NCBI GenBank assembly: GCA_002385825.1 | Contig: DGEG01000105.1 | Location: forward strand, 596 to 52,298 | Source: Firmicutes bacterium UBA3932 | Lineage (GTDB): Bacteria; Bacillota; Clostridia; Peptostreptococcales; Anaerovoracaceae | Reading direction: 5' to 3' | DNA length: 51,703 bases | Made by a program: the position numbers and the translations under genes | In this document: positions 7,302 through 15,160 of the stretch, piece after piece | Position numbering within the stretch: the first letter of the stretch is position 1 | Layout of the letters: each line of letters starts with the position of its first letter | Notes under the pieces: generated by a model | Database searches by the model: none | Told to the model about the DNA's origin: nothing | What the model saw: the letters and a program-made list of their open reading frames with translations, nothing else

Positions 7302-8021
7302 ATGTCCATGGAAGCAGTGATTATCATTGTCAGACTGACTGCTTACGCGGCTGCAGGATTAACGGCAGGTTTTTCCGCCGTATATGTAATCAACCACGTA
7401 CCTGCCAAATGGTTCTGCGATTACGATGAGGAACCTACCGATGAGATGTGGGGCAAAAGGATAAAAGAATATCCATGGAACCTTGTTTTTTCCTTTTTCT
7501 TTATCGGTGCGTTGTTTTTAATATGGGAAACCGAACTGATTTACCAGGTGGCGGCGGTGCCGGCCCTTTGGCTGTTGCTTCTCATTGGTATTTCCGATAA
7601 GAAGTTCATGATCATACCGGATCAGTTTGTAATCGGTATAGCAATTGTATCCATAGGATTTGTACCATATCAACCTAATATACTGTCACCTCTGTTAGGG
7701 GCATTGATGGGCGGAGGAAGCTTGCTTGCCATCGGCTTAATCGCCAGCAGAATCTTAAAACGAGATGCTATGGGCTTCGGCGATATCAAACTGATGGCGG
7801 CTATCGGATTGATGGCCGGTTTAAAGGGCATTCTCATCATAATGATACTCACCCTGTTATCCAGTGGTGGCATTCTGGGCATTATGTGTCTTCTCGGTAA
7901 GGTTAAGAGGAATGAGGAACAGCCGCTGGGACCCTTTATTGCGGCGGCTGCGGCGGGATTTATCCTGTTTCGTCCGTGGTTGTTGATGGCTGTAGATTGG
8001 TACATGGGACTGTACTCATAA
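7302..8021 (+). CDS. pilD: Prepilin peptidase with shortened N-terminal domain
   Basis: Membrane aspartyl protease (family A24) that cleaves prepilin leaders. The two catalytic Asp residues are in SDKKFMIIPD (about residue 99) and GFGDIKLM (about residue 161), within a bundle of about seven membrane helices. Classical PilD has a cytoplasmic loop with two CxxC pairs tied to N-methylation; here the corresponding loop (VINHVPAKWFCDYDEEPTDE) is short and has one Cys, so methyltransferase activity may be lost or altered. Three in-frame ATGs occur at 7296, 7302 and 7308; 7302 has the best spacing (nine bases) to AAAGAGGA. Length about 239 residues against 250-290 for bifunctional enzymes. It serves the five prepilins of this locus. 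Confidence 0.87.
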   Translation: MSMEAVIIIVRLTAYAAAGLTAGFSAVYVINHVPAKWFCDYDEEPTDEMWGKRIKEYPWNLVFSFFFIGALFLIWETELIYQVAAVPALWLLLLIGISDKKFMIIPDQFVIGIAIVSIGFVPYQPNILSPLLGALMGGGSLLAIGLIASRILKRDAMGFGDIKLMAAIGLMAGLKGILIIMILTLLSSGGILGIMCLLGKVKRNEEQPLGPFIAAAAAGFILFRPWLLMAVDWYMGLYS

Positions 8022-8077
8022 AAAAAATTGCAAAAGGCATCGGTATTAAATAAAATTTTGAAATCGAGGTAGACTCA

Positions 8078-9760
8078 ATGAAATATACCACCTTAAAATT
8101 AGGCGAAATATTGATTAAAAGCGGAGCTATGACGGAAGAGGCTCTGGATCGCGCTTTAAAAGAACAGAAGGGCAGCGGTAAGCGGATTGGAGAAATTCTC
8201 ATAAGCGGAGGATACATTACCGAAAAAGATCTTATAAAATCTCTTTGTTCCCAGCTTGACATCGAGTATGTGGATTTAGATACGGTAAAGTTGGATCCTT
8301 CCCTATCCAAATATGTGCCGGAGGCCATTGCAAAACAAAATACGGTAATTCCGATAAATAAGGAAGGAGATATCCTGACCTTGGCCGTCATAGATCCTTT
8401 GAACTACAACGTTATCCGCGATATCGGCTTTTATTCCAAGCTTACGGTTAATGTGGTAATGGCGGAGAGGGCAAAAATCGATAATAAGGTCCATGAGCTT
8501 TACGTGTCCGGAAAGGCCATGGAGGCAGCCAAAGAGTTATCTCAGATTATGTCTGCTATTCCGGAAGAAGCGGAAACGTACCATAGCAACGAACAACCTA
8601 TCGTGCGGTTCGTAAATATGATGATCGAACAGGCAGTAATCCTCAAGGCAAGCGATATACATATTGAACCGGAGGAAGACAAGCTCCGCATTCGCTTTAG
8701 GGTGGACGGGTCTTTAATGACTTATCTGGACGCGGAAAAGGGCATTACATCTGCCGTGGTATCGCGAATCAAATATATAGCCGGAATGAACATAGCTGAG
8801 AAGCGAGTACCTCAGGACGGAAGAATTAAATATAAGAGCGGTGCCCAGGATGTGGATCTGCGTATCTCAACCATTCCCTCAGTATATGGAGAGAAGGTTG
8901 TAATCCGTATTGCAACGGCTCTTAACCTTACCATGGAACGCAGCGAGATCGGTTTCCTGCCTTACAACCTGCGACGCTTTGATGATATTATCAATAAAGA
9001 TCATGGTATCATACTCATAACCGGCCCTACGGGCAGCGGAAAATCTACCACTTTATATACCATTCTTCGAGAAAAGAAAAGCGATGAAGTGAATATCGTC
9101 ACGGTTGAAAATCCGGTGGAGAATGTAATTCCCGGCATTACACAGGTAGATGTAAACGCAAAAGCCGGACTTACCTTTGCTAATGCTCTGCGCTCTATTT
9201 TGAGACAGGATCCGGATATAATCATGGTAGGAGAAATACGTGACGAAGAAACGGCAGATCTCGCCGTAGGAGCTGCTATAACAGGACATTTGGTATTTAG
9301 CACCCTGCATACTTATGATGCTCCAAGCGCCGTTATCAGGCTGGTGGATATGGGAATTGAGCCCTTCTTAGTTTCTGCGGCACTGGTTGGGGTTGTATCT
9401 CAAAGGCTTATTCGCAAAATCTGTCCAAGATGCAAAACCTCTTATGAAGCATCGGAGGACGAACGAAAGGTGCTGGGGATTAATGGAACAGACCGGGAAG
9501 AAGAGGTAATTCTATATAAAGGAAAAGGCTGCAGCTATTGCAACAACACGGGTTACAAAGGTCGCACGGCAATTCATGAAATCATGCCGGTAACTCCAAA
9601 GATCCGCAAAGCCATTTATGACAGGGTCAGCAACGACGAGCTGAAACAGGCGGCCATTGATGAGGGCATGATCACGCTGTTGGGGGATGTTCGCATTCGC
9701 GTAATGCAGGGTGTGACAACCTACGAAGAAATGATAAAACTCTATGCAAACATCTGGTAG
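8078..9760 (+). CDS. pilB: PilB pilus extension ATPase with tandem MshEN motifs
   Basis: Cytoplasmic hexameric ATPase that drives pilus assembly. Residues 6-60 contain two copies of the MshEN pattern: LKLGEILIKSG-x-MTEEAL-x3-L-x2-Q and RIGEILISGG-x-ITEKDL-x3-L-x2-Q. In MshE and some PilB proteins this tandem motif binds cyclic di-GMP. The catalytic half has Walker A GPTGSGKST (316-324), an Asp-box with VENPVE, a Walker B region VGEIRDEETA and a His-box TGHLVFSTLHT. A tetracysteine zinc site is formed by C449/C452 and C485/C488, as in GspE/PilB. At 560 residues the length is normal. It is followed by pilC after 15 bp. PilB rather than PilT is clear from the N-domain and the zinc site. Confidence 0.95.
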   Translation: MKYTTLKLGEILIKSGAMTEEALDRALKEQKGSGKRIGEILISGGYITEKDLIKSLCSQLDIEYVDLDTVKLDPSLSKYVPEAIAKQNTVIPINKEGDILTLAVIDPLNYNVIRDIGFYSKLTVNVVMAERAKIDNKVHELYVSGKAMEAAKELSQIMSAIPEEAETYHSNEQPIVRFVNMMIEQAVILKASDIHIEPEEDKLRIRFRVDGSLMTYLDAEKGITSAVVSRIKYIAGMNIAEKRVPQDGRIKYKSGAQDVDLRISTIPSVYGEKVVIRIATALNLTMERSEIGFLPYNLRRFDDIINKDHGIILITGPTGSGKSTTLYTILREKKSDEVNIVTVENPVENVIPGITQVDVNAKAGLTFANALRSILRQDPDIIMVGEIRDEETADLAVGAAITGHLVFSTLHTYDAPSAVIRLVDMGIEPFLVSAALVGVVSQRLIRKICPRCKTSYEASEDERKVLGINGTDREEEVILYKGKGCSYCNNTGYKGRTAIHEIMPVTPKIRKAIYDRVSNDELKQAAIDEGMITLLGDVRIRVMQGVTTYEEMIKLYANIW

Positions 9761-9775
9761 CCGGGAGAGGAAAGA

Positions 9776-11035
9776 TTGAATTACAAGTATCGCGCAATCG
9801 ATTCATCGGGGAAAAAAATATCTGGCAATATCGCCGCGCGGGATAAAGCCGCGGCCATTTCAGCGTTGAAAGGCCGGGGTCTTACGCCTTTGTACGTTAA
9901 AGAGATAAATGAAAGAACCGGCAATATTGAATCTTCTGAGCCGGCAATAATAAAACGCATATCAGATATGGAGTTTATCAAAGAAGATAATTACAAAATA
10001 AAGCTTAAGAGCAAAACCGTTCTCGGCATCCTCAATCAGTTTGCGGTCTTGACAAAAGCAGGAATACCGCTGACTGTCAGCATGCAGGTGCTTTTAAGTC
10101 AAGAAAAAGACAGGCGGGGCAAAAAAATCCTTGCCGAAATTCAGGAAGACCTTTTAGCAGGTCGTACCCTTTCGGATTCTATGGCAAAATTTCGCGCTTT
10201 CAATGAAGTTACAGTAAATGTCATATCTGCAGGAGAGGCAAACGGCAGATTGGATGAGGCTTTTGAAAGGGCATCCAAAATTTTAGAAAACGAAGTTGCC
10301 ATAACGCAAAAAGTAAGAAGTGCCATGGGTTATCCCGTATTTCTGCTCTGCCTCACATTTACGGTAATTACCATCCTTAATTTAGTTGTGTTGCCTATTT
10401 TTGCAAACATGTTCCAGCGGTTCGGGCGAGAGCTTCCCTTTGTAACCAAAGTTATCATGTCCGGATCGGACCTGTTTTTAAGCTATTGGTACCTTTTTGC
10501 TCTGTTTGTCATATTAGGGATATCCGCTTATTTTTACGCCCGAAGGAACTCGAGGAACTTTCGCGAGAAAACCGATCAATTGGTTTTAAAACTGCCATTG
10601 ATCGGCGATATCTTTGAGAAAATGTATATCTCAAGGTTTAGCAGGGTCATGTCTTCACTGACAGGAGCCGGCGTGGAAATTATCCACGCTTTGACGATGG
10701 CTGCCAGGGTGATTCCCAACACCTACATAAGGCAATTTTTCAACAAAGTGCTGGAGGATGTCAAAGTGGGCATGCCCATAAGCACCTCAATGCGCCGTTA
10801 TCCCATCTTCGATTCCCTCTTGATTTCCATGATCAGCGCAGGAGAGGAGTCGGGGAATCTCCCCGGTGTACTGGATAAGATAGCCGAAGTATACGAAAGG
10901 CAGACAGAATCTCAGGTAAAACTTTTTACCACCTTAATTGAGCCGGCTATGACCGTGATCATTGCTATTGTTGTGGGTGTTGTGGTGATATCGGTAGTTG
11001 TCCCCATGTTTCAACAGTACAGCCTCATGTTATAA
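9776..11035 (+). CDS. pilC: PilC inner-membrane platform protein
   Basis: A 419-residue GspF/PilC family protein. It has an N-terminal ssDNA-like cap region (MNYKYRAIDSSGKKISGNI), then two repeated GspF cytoplasmic domains, each with the family signature: GIPLTVSMQVL...ISAGEANGRLDEAFERAS and GVEIIHALTMAA...ISAGEESGNLPGVLDKIAEVY, with three membrane segments (about 190-215, 235-252, 385-410). PilC sits in the centre of the PilB hexamer and transmits rotation to the pilins. The start is TTG with GAGAGGAAAG just upstream. It is the last gene of the pilus block; the next gene (proB) is 100 bp away behind its own candidate promoter. No retraction ATPase (pilT) accompanies it. Confidence 0.95.
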   Translation: MNYKYRAIDSSGKKISGNIAARDKAAAISALKGRGLTPLYVKEINERTGNIESSEPAIIKRISDMEFIKEDNYKIKLKSKTVLGILNQFAVLTKAGIPLTVSMQVLLSQEKDRRGKKILAEIQEDLLAGRTLSDSMAKFRAFNEVTVNVISAGEANGRLDEAFERASKILENEVAITQKVRSAMGYPVFLLCLTFTVITILNLVVLPIFANMFQRFGRELPFVTKVIMSGSDLFLSYWYLFALFVILGISAYFYARRNSRNFREKTDQLVLKLPLIGDIFEKMYISRFSRVMSSLTGAGVEIIHALTMAARVIPNTYIRQFFNKVLEDVKVGMPISTSMRRYPIFDSLLISMISAGEESGNLPGVLDKIAEVYERQTESQVKLFTTLIEPAMTVIIAIVVGVVVISVVVPMFQQYSLML

Positions 11036-11052
11036 AACCCGTTTTGGAACCC

Positions 11053-11081
11053 TTTCATTTTTCTATCTATTATGCTATTAT
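11053..11081 (+). promoter_or_regulatory. Candidate promoter of proB-proC-nudF
   Basis: An extended -10 element TGCTATTAT (11073-11081) in the 100-bp gap after pilC, with TTTCAT 17 bp upstream as a weak -35. Position fits independent transcription of the proline genes. Confidence 0.45.
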
Positions 11082-11135
11082 CAATTAGTTACGAAATAAA
11101 TCAGAATATATGGGAAAGAAGGCAATGATTGCATC

Positions 11136-11933
11136 ATGAGCATAGTGGGCGATATTATCCAAAAAAGCAGGAAAATCGTGGTCAAGATTGGCAGCCAGAC
11201 CTTATCGGATGAACACGGTGCGGTCAACCATGAAGCTTTGCACAATATCGTTGAACAGCTTCATGCACTGATGGAAAAAGGGAAACAGATCATCATCGTT
11301 TCTTCCGGAGCCGGCATTTGCGGCGTGGGCGCCATCAACAAATGGCATCGAAAGGAAGACATGAACTATAAGCAAGCACTTTGCGCCATCGGTCAGGTAG
11401 AACTCATGATGGCCTATAAGGAGCTCTTTTGGGAATACGGAATTCATGTCGGACAGATGCTTTTGACCCGTGATGATTTCGGAGATCCGACGAGGAACTT
11501 GCATATAAGAAACACATTGTTCACCTTGGTGGATGAAGGAGTTGTTCCCATTATCAATGAAAATGACAGCGTAAGCGTAGAGGAGATCAAAATCGGTGAC
11601 AATGATACCCTCAGCGCTTTGGCAGCCAACCTGTGGGGAGCGGATCTGCTGATAATACTGAGCGATATCGACGGCGTATATAACAAAAATCCGAAGGATA
11701 ATTCGGACGCAAAGCTTATAGAAGAGGTTCATGATATAGAAAGCCTGAAGAAGGAGATCGATTCAGCCGGCAAGAGCAATTTTGGTACGGGCGGAGTAGT
11801 CACCAAGATAACAGCTGCAGAGATGGTTACAAAATACGGGATTCATCTCGTCTTGGCAAACGGAACAAAACCGGATATTTTACGTAAAATAGCGGAAGGA
11901 ACCGAAAAAGCCACCATATTCTACGGCAAATAA
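11136..11933 (+). CDS. proB: Glutamate 5-kinase, short form
   Basis: Phosphorylates glutamate as the first step of proline synthesis. Amino acid kinase signatures: KIGSQTL near the N-terminus, VSSGAGICGVGAI (oxyanion and phosphate contacts), NENDSVSVEEIKIGDNDTLS, and LSDIDGVYNKNPK. Glu and proline feedback sites of the family lie in the NENDSV region. At 265 residues it lacks the C-terminal PUA domain of the enterobacterial enzyme, as in many clostridia. The ATG at 11136 has only a distant AAGAAGG (13 bases), but the other candidate ATG upstream runs into a stop. proC follows after 30 bp; proA, needed for the second step, is not in the window. Confidence 0.95.
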   Translation: MSIVGDIIQKSRKIVVKIGSQTLSDEHGAVNHEALHNIVEQLHALMEKGKQIIIVSSGAGICGVGAINKWHRKEDMNYKQALCAIGQVELMMAYKELFWEYGIHVGQMLLTRDDFGDPTRNLHIRNTLFTLVDEGVVPIINENDSVSVEEIKIGDNDTLSALAANLWGADLLIILSDIDGVYNKNPKDNSDAKLIEEVHDIESLKKEIDSAGKSNFGTGGVVTKITAAEMVTKYGIHLVLANGTKPDILRKIAEGTEKATIFYGK

Positions 11934-11963
11934 CTCTACCGTTAGGAAAGGAAGGATGGCAAA

Positions 11964-12797
11964 ATGAAGTTAGGGTTTATCGGAATCGGAAACATGGGTA
12001 ATGCCATATTAAAAGGCTATTTAACGGCCAATCCCGGATCGGAGAAAGCTATCTTCGCCTATGACAAGGATCAGGACAGACTCAAATCCGTAAGCGAACA
12101 AACGGGGATAAATGCATGCGACAGAGTTCCTTCCGTGGTAGAAAAGAGCGATATAGTGATCCTGGCAATAAAGCCGGATATCTTCGGCCGGGTTCTTAGT
12201 GAAGTTGCTGTTGCAATGGATTGGGAGAAGAAAATCATCGTTTCCATAGCAGCGGGCATTACTCTGAACTACATTTATGAACAATGCAGGGAGAGCGCAG
12301 GAGCGTCCGGCGAAGAGAATTTCCGGTGCAAGGCAGTCCGGGTAATGCCCAATACTCCGGCGCTTATCGGAAAAGGAATGAGCGCGCTGACCCGAAATGA
12401 ATGGATCCGGGATGAAGAAATGGAAAAGGTCATGGCCATTTTCCGAGGAACAGGTAAGGCGGAAGAGGTGGATGAGAAGCTCATGGACTGCGTCGTAGGC
12501 GTTTCGGGAAGTTCGCCTGCATACGTTTATATGTTTATCGAGGCCCTGGCTGACGGAGCTGTGGCTTTGGGCATGAATCGCAAGCAAGCTTATACATTTG
12601 CCGCCCAGGCAGTGGCCGGATCGGCGGAGATGGTGCTGGAAACAGGGCTGCATCCCGGGGAACTGAAGGACAGGGTCTGCTCGCCGGGCGGGACAACGAT
12701 TGAAGCGGTAGCATCCCTGGAAATGAACGGGTTTAGAAGCGCGGTTATAAACGCTGTGAAAACTGCTGCGGAGAAATCCATGCAGATGACTAAATAG
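11964..12797 (+). CDS. proC: Pyrroline-5-carboxylate reductase
   Basis: Reduces pyrroline-5-carboxylate to proline with NAD(P)H, the last proline step. The Rossmann motif GFIGIGNMGNAILKG starts at residue 4; the AIKPD and VRVMPNTPA segments follow, and the C-terminal family signature CSPGGTTIEAVASLE lies near residue 235. Length of 277 residues is typical. ATG is preceded by AGGAAAGGAAGG about eight bases upstream. It forms an operon with proB (30-bp gap) and nudF (31-bp gap). Nothing unusual is seen. The enzyme can also take 5-carboxylates made from ornithine, so it would be useful even where proA is distant. Confidence 0.96.
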   Translation: MKLGFIGIGNMGNAILKGYLTANPGSEKAIFAYDKDQDRLKSVSEQTGINACDRVPSVVEKSDIVILAIKPDIFGRVLSEVAVAMDWEKKIIVSIAAGITLNYIYEQCRESAGASGEENFRCKAVRVMPNTPALIGKGMSALTRNEWIRDEEMEKVMAIFRGTGKAEEVDEKLMDCVVGVSGSSPAYVYMFIEALADGAVALGMNRKQAYTFAAQAVAGSAEMVLETGLHPGELKDRVCSPGGTTIEAVASLEMNGFRSAVINAVKTAAEKSMQMTK

Positions 12798-12828
12798 CCG
12801 GATTTAACCGGTTGAAGGAGTTATTTTT

Positions 12829-13371
12829 ATGACTTTTGAAGAGAAAACCCTCTCCAGCGAGAGAATATATGAAGGAACCATATTAAATCTGCGTAAAGAC
12901 AAAGTCCTTGTGGCAGGCGGAACGACCTCCTATCGTGAGATCGTGGAGCATCGCGGCGGAGTGGCGCTGGCTGCAGTCACTGACGATAAGAAAATGGTTT
13001 TGGTGCGCCAGTTTCGCAAGGCAGCGGGAAAAGTAATTCTGGAAGTACCGGCGGGGAAGATCGAAAACGGCGAAAAGGAAGAACCCCGGCTTACGGCCAT
13101 TCGCGAGCTGAAGGAGGAGACGGGATACACGGCTTCAAAAATAGAACATATTACGTCCTTCTATTCTTCTGTCGGCTATTCGGAGGAAGTTATTCATCTG
13201 TATTATGCAACGGGCCTTGTACCGGGGGAAACGGAATTCGATGCCCACGAAGCATTGGATATTGTAGAGTATGATATAGCTGAACTGAAACAGATGGTAT
13301 TGGACGGCAAAATCGAAGACGCCAAGACCATTGCGGCTATCATGATAGTTGCTGTAAAAGAGGGGATATAA
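12829..13371 (+). CDS. nudF: ADP-ribose pyrophosphatase type Nudix hydrolase
   Basis: A 180-residue Nudix hydrolase resembling Firmicute NudF/YqkG, which splits ADP-ribose to AMP and ribose 5-phosphate. The Nudix box G-x5-E-x7-REL-x-EE-x-G occupies about residues 80-102 (GKIENG ... RELKEETGY), and upstream VRQFRKAAGKVILEVPAGK is the characteristic segment of the ADP-ribose subgroup. Downstream SYFSSVGYSEEV-like residues (YSSVGYSEEVIHLYYA) also fit this subgroup. Start ATG has TTGAAGGAG about nine bases upstream. In many clostridia the same gene precedes spoIIM and xerD, as here. Its 3' end overlaps the oppositely oriented spoIIM by 32 bp, so the two messages are complementary at their ends. 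Confidence 0.92.
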   Translation: MTFEEKTLSSERIYEGTILNLRKDKVLVAGGTTSYREIVEHRGGVALAAVTDDKKMVLVRQFRKAAGKVILEVPAGKIENGEKEEPRLTAIRELKEETGYTASKIEHITSFYSSVGYSEEVIHLYYATGLVPGETEFDAHEALDIVEYDIAELKQMVLDGKIEDAKTIAAIMIVAVKEGI

Positions 13372-13957
13372 AGGATTCGATAAAGCATCCGAAAAGCACT
13401 AATGCTGCCATTACTGTTTGAAAAATCATAAAAGAACCGGCTCTATCGGCCAGGTTCTTTTTTAATTGGGACGGTCCGCAGGCAAGAATATCTAAAGCCA
13501 GCCTCAGGGATGCTATGGCCGAGCCGAACAATGCGGGGATAATAAAAAGATTGGGTGGAAACAAGGTGAGAAGAACCAGAAACACTCCTCTTGCATCGAA
13601 GGTGTCCGTTAGCAGCGCAGCAGCAAATCCCAAAGCTGCTCCCTTATAAATCAGCGCCAGCAGAGCCGCCGGGAATCCTATAATCGTCAGACCGCCCAGC
13701 ATAATTATCAACAGAAGGCCAAGGTTTGCAGCTGACGATGCCAGGAACAGATCGGGCAAGAGATCTCCCATAGGTCCGGATATGGTAAGATGCAAATCAA
13801 GAAAACCCTGTATGTTTTCTTTTGCATCATCTGACAACAGGAGTTCGGTAAATGCGCCCATGGCTATCCCGGTCATGAAACAGAACAACACGAGCAGCAG
13901 CAGCCGATCGTTGCCGTAAACCAGCAAAGTTATTCTATCGGATGGTTTTCGTTTCAT
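13340..13957 (-). CDS. spoIIM: Stage II sporulation protein M
   Basis: Membrane protein needed for forespore engulfment; in Bacillus it holds the SpoIID-SpoIIP peptidoglycan machine in the septum. The 205-residue sequence has five hydrophobic segments (LLLLVLFCFMTGIAMGAF, NLGLLLIIMLGGLTIIGF, GAALGFAAALL, FLVLLTLFPPNLFIIPALFG and the C-terminal FQTVMAALVLFGCFIESFI). The FPPNLFIIPALF stretch and the GFPAALLALIYKG segment are family hallmarks. ATG is preceded by AAGGGAG six bases away. It lies between nudF and xerD, the usual clostridial place. A sigma-E-like promoter is visible upstream on the minus strand. Presence supports an endospore-forming host or a recent descendant. Confidence 0.93.
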   Translation of the reverse strand: MKRKPSDRITLLVYGNDRLLLLVLFCFMTGIAMGAFTELLLSDDAKENIQGFLDLHLTISGPMGDLLPDLFLASSAANLGLLLIIMLGGLTIIGFPAALLALIYKGAALGFAAALLTDTFDARGVFLVLLTLFPPNLFIIPALFGSAIASLRLALDILACGPSQLKKNLADRAGSFMIFQTVMAALVLFGCFIESFISPLLQQLS

Positions 13958-14011
13958 AGGCGTCTCCCTTTATTACTGCGTTAATTCTGTTTTCGGAGGT
14001 CTCTCTTTCCC

Positions 14012-14036
14012 AATGTATGTCCAAGAGCGTAATATT
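14012..14036 (-). promoter_or_regulatory. Candidate sigma-E promoter of spoIIM
   Basis: On the minus strand CATACATT (14019-14012) matches the sigma-E -10 consensus CATACAnT and AATATT (14036-14031) resembles its -35. The distance is a few bases shorter than the usual spacing, so support is partial. spoIIM is a sigma-E gene in Bacillus. Confidence 0.4.
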
Positions 14037-14079
14037 AGTACTTAAAATACTGTATTTTGAACTAATAGACAAAAGGTTA

Positions 14080-14108
14080 TTGTAAACTTAATAGGTGTGG
14101 GATATACT
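14080..14108 (+). promoter_or_regulatory. Sigma-A promoter of the xerD-like gene
   Basis: TTGTAA (14080-14085), 17-bp spacer, TATACT (14103-14108), 29 bases before the ATG. A good match, divergent from the spoIIM promoter. Confidence 0.7.
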
Positions 14109-14137
14109 AAAGCCATAAAGGGAAAAGGGGTTAAAAA

Positions 14138-15028
14138 ATGAATAGCTATCTCTCGGAATTCACGGAATATCTGGCAGAGAAAAAAGCACTGGCCCGGAAT
14201 TCCTTGCTGGCCTATGAGAGAGATGTTCGCGGTTTCTATGCTTTCTTGCAGGAAAAGGGGATAAGGGATTTCCGTGATGTTACGAAAACGGAAGTTGTCG
14301 CATACCTTTTGGCTTTGAAGAACCAGGACAAATCTGCAGCAACCGTAAATCGAAAATTGGCATCACTGCGCGCATTCTTTCAATATTTAGAATCATACAA
14401 AGGCTTTGCTCAAGATCCCACCGAAGGCATAAAATCTCCGAAAATCGAACGAAAGAAATTGGAATACCTCACCGTTGAAGAGGTTGAAAAACTATTGGCA
14501 CAGCCGGATGACTCTGTTAAAGGCCGTAGAGACAGGGCTTTGCTGGAAGTTCTATACGCTTCGGGGATGAGGGTGAGCGAGGTTGCAGCTATCGATCTTC
14601 CCAACATCAATCTTCGAATAGGCTTCATTATGACCGGTCAGTCATCCGGAAAACCGCGGATTATTCCTTTGGGCAGACCGGCCAGGGCAGCTTTGGAAAC
14701 ATACATATATGAAGCCAGACCCGTGTTGCTTCGAAACAGGGAATCGGAAGAGAAGGCATTGTTTGTAAACTATAATGGGGAGCGGCTTACAAGACAGGGG
14801 ATTTGGAAAATCATCAAGGAAAATGCCAAAGCTGTCAACCTTGAGACGAAAATCACTCCAAAGACCCTTCGAAATTCTTTTGCGGTACATATGATACAGA
14901 ACGGGGCAGATCTGAAGACTCTTCAAGAGCTGCTGGGGCATGAGGATTTAACCGCAACTCAAGTGTACTTGAGCTTTTCTAAGAACCGGATAAAGGATGT
15001 TTATGACAATACCCATCCCAGAGCTTAA
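14138..15028 (+). CDS. xerD: Tyrosine recombinase, XerC/XerD type
   Basis: A 296-residue tyrosine recombinase; XerD-like enzymes resolve chromosome dimers at dif. Residues 1-85 are the SAM-like DNA-binding domain (MNSYLSEFTEYLAEKKALARNS), and the catalytic domain follows. Active-site residues by position: R145 (GMRVSEV), K172 in the beta-hairpin (GKPRIIPL), R245, H268 (LLGHED) and nucleophile Y277. The position of the usual His of HxxR is K242 (KTLR), a substitution known as an accepted His/Lys alternative in the wider family. The gene has its own promoter and AAAGGGG before the ATG. Its place beside nudF and spoIIM matches the xerD locus of many clostridia, but a chromosomal integrase-like role other than dif cannot be excluded. 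Confidence 0.9.
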   Translation: MNSYLSEFTEYLAEKKALARNSLLAYERDVRGFYAFLQEKGIRDFRDVTKTEVVAYLLALKNQDKSAATVNRKLASLRAFFQYLESYKGFAQDPTEGIKSPKIERKKLEYLTVEEVEKLLAQPDDSVKGRRDRALLEVLYASGMRVSEVAAIDLPNINLRIGFIMTGQSSGKPRIIPLGRPARAALETYIYEARPVLLRNRESEEKALFVNYNGERLTRQGIWKIIKENAKAVNLETKITPKTLRNSFAVHMIQNGADLKTLQELLGHEDLTATQVYLSFSKNRIKDVYDNTHPRA

Positions 15029-15065
15029 AAAGTGCTTGATTCTGTATCATGTTTATGTTAAAATC

Positions 15066-15140
15066 ACCGATGTATTACGGACGGTCCTCTGGATAAAGCT
15101 TAAGCAAAGGCTTTAAGCGCTTGGATACCATGAACGTCTA
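15066..15140 (+). promoter_or_regulatory. Possible structured leader of rplS
   Basis: Between xerD and rplS lies a hairpin-forming stretch: GCTTAA/TTAAGC arms (about 15098-15118) flanked by GGTCC (about 15083) and GGATACC (about 15123), which could pair to close an outer stem. Leaders upstream of L19 genes are known in Firmicutes, but I could not match a consensus, so this is only a candidate. Confidence 0.3.
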
Positions 15141-15160
15141 TGAGGGGAGGAGGAACCAAG

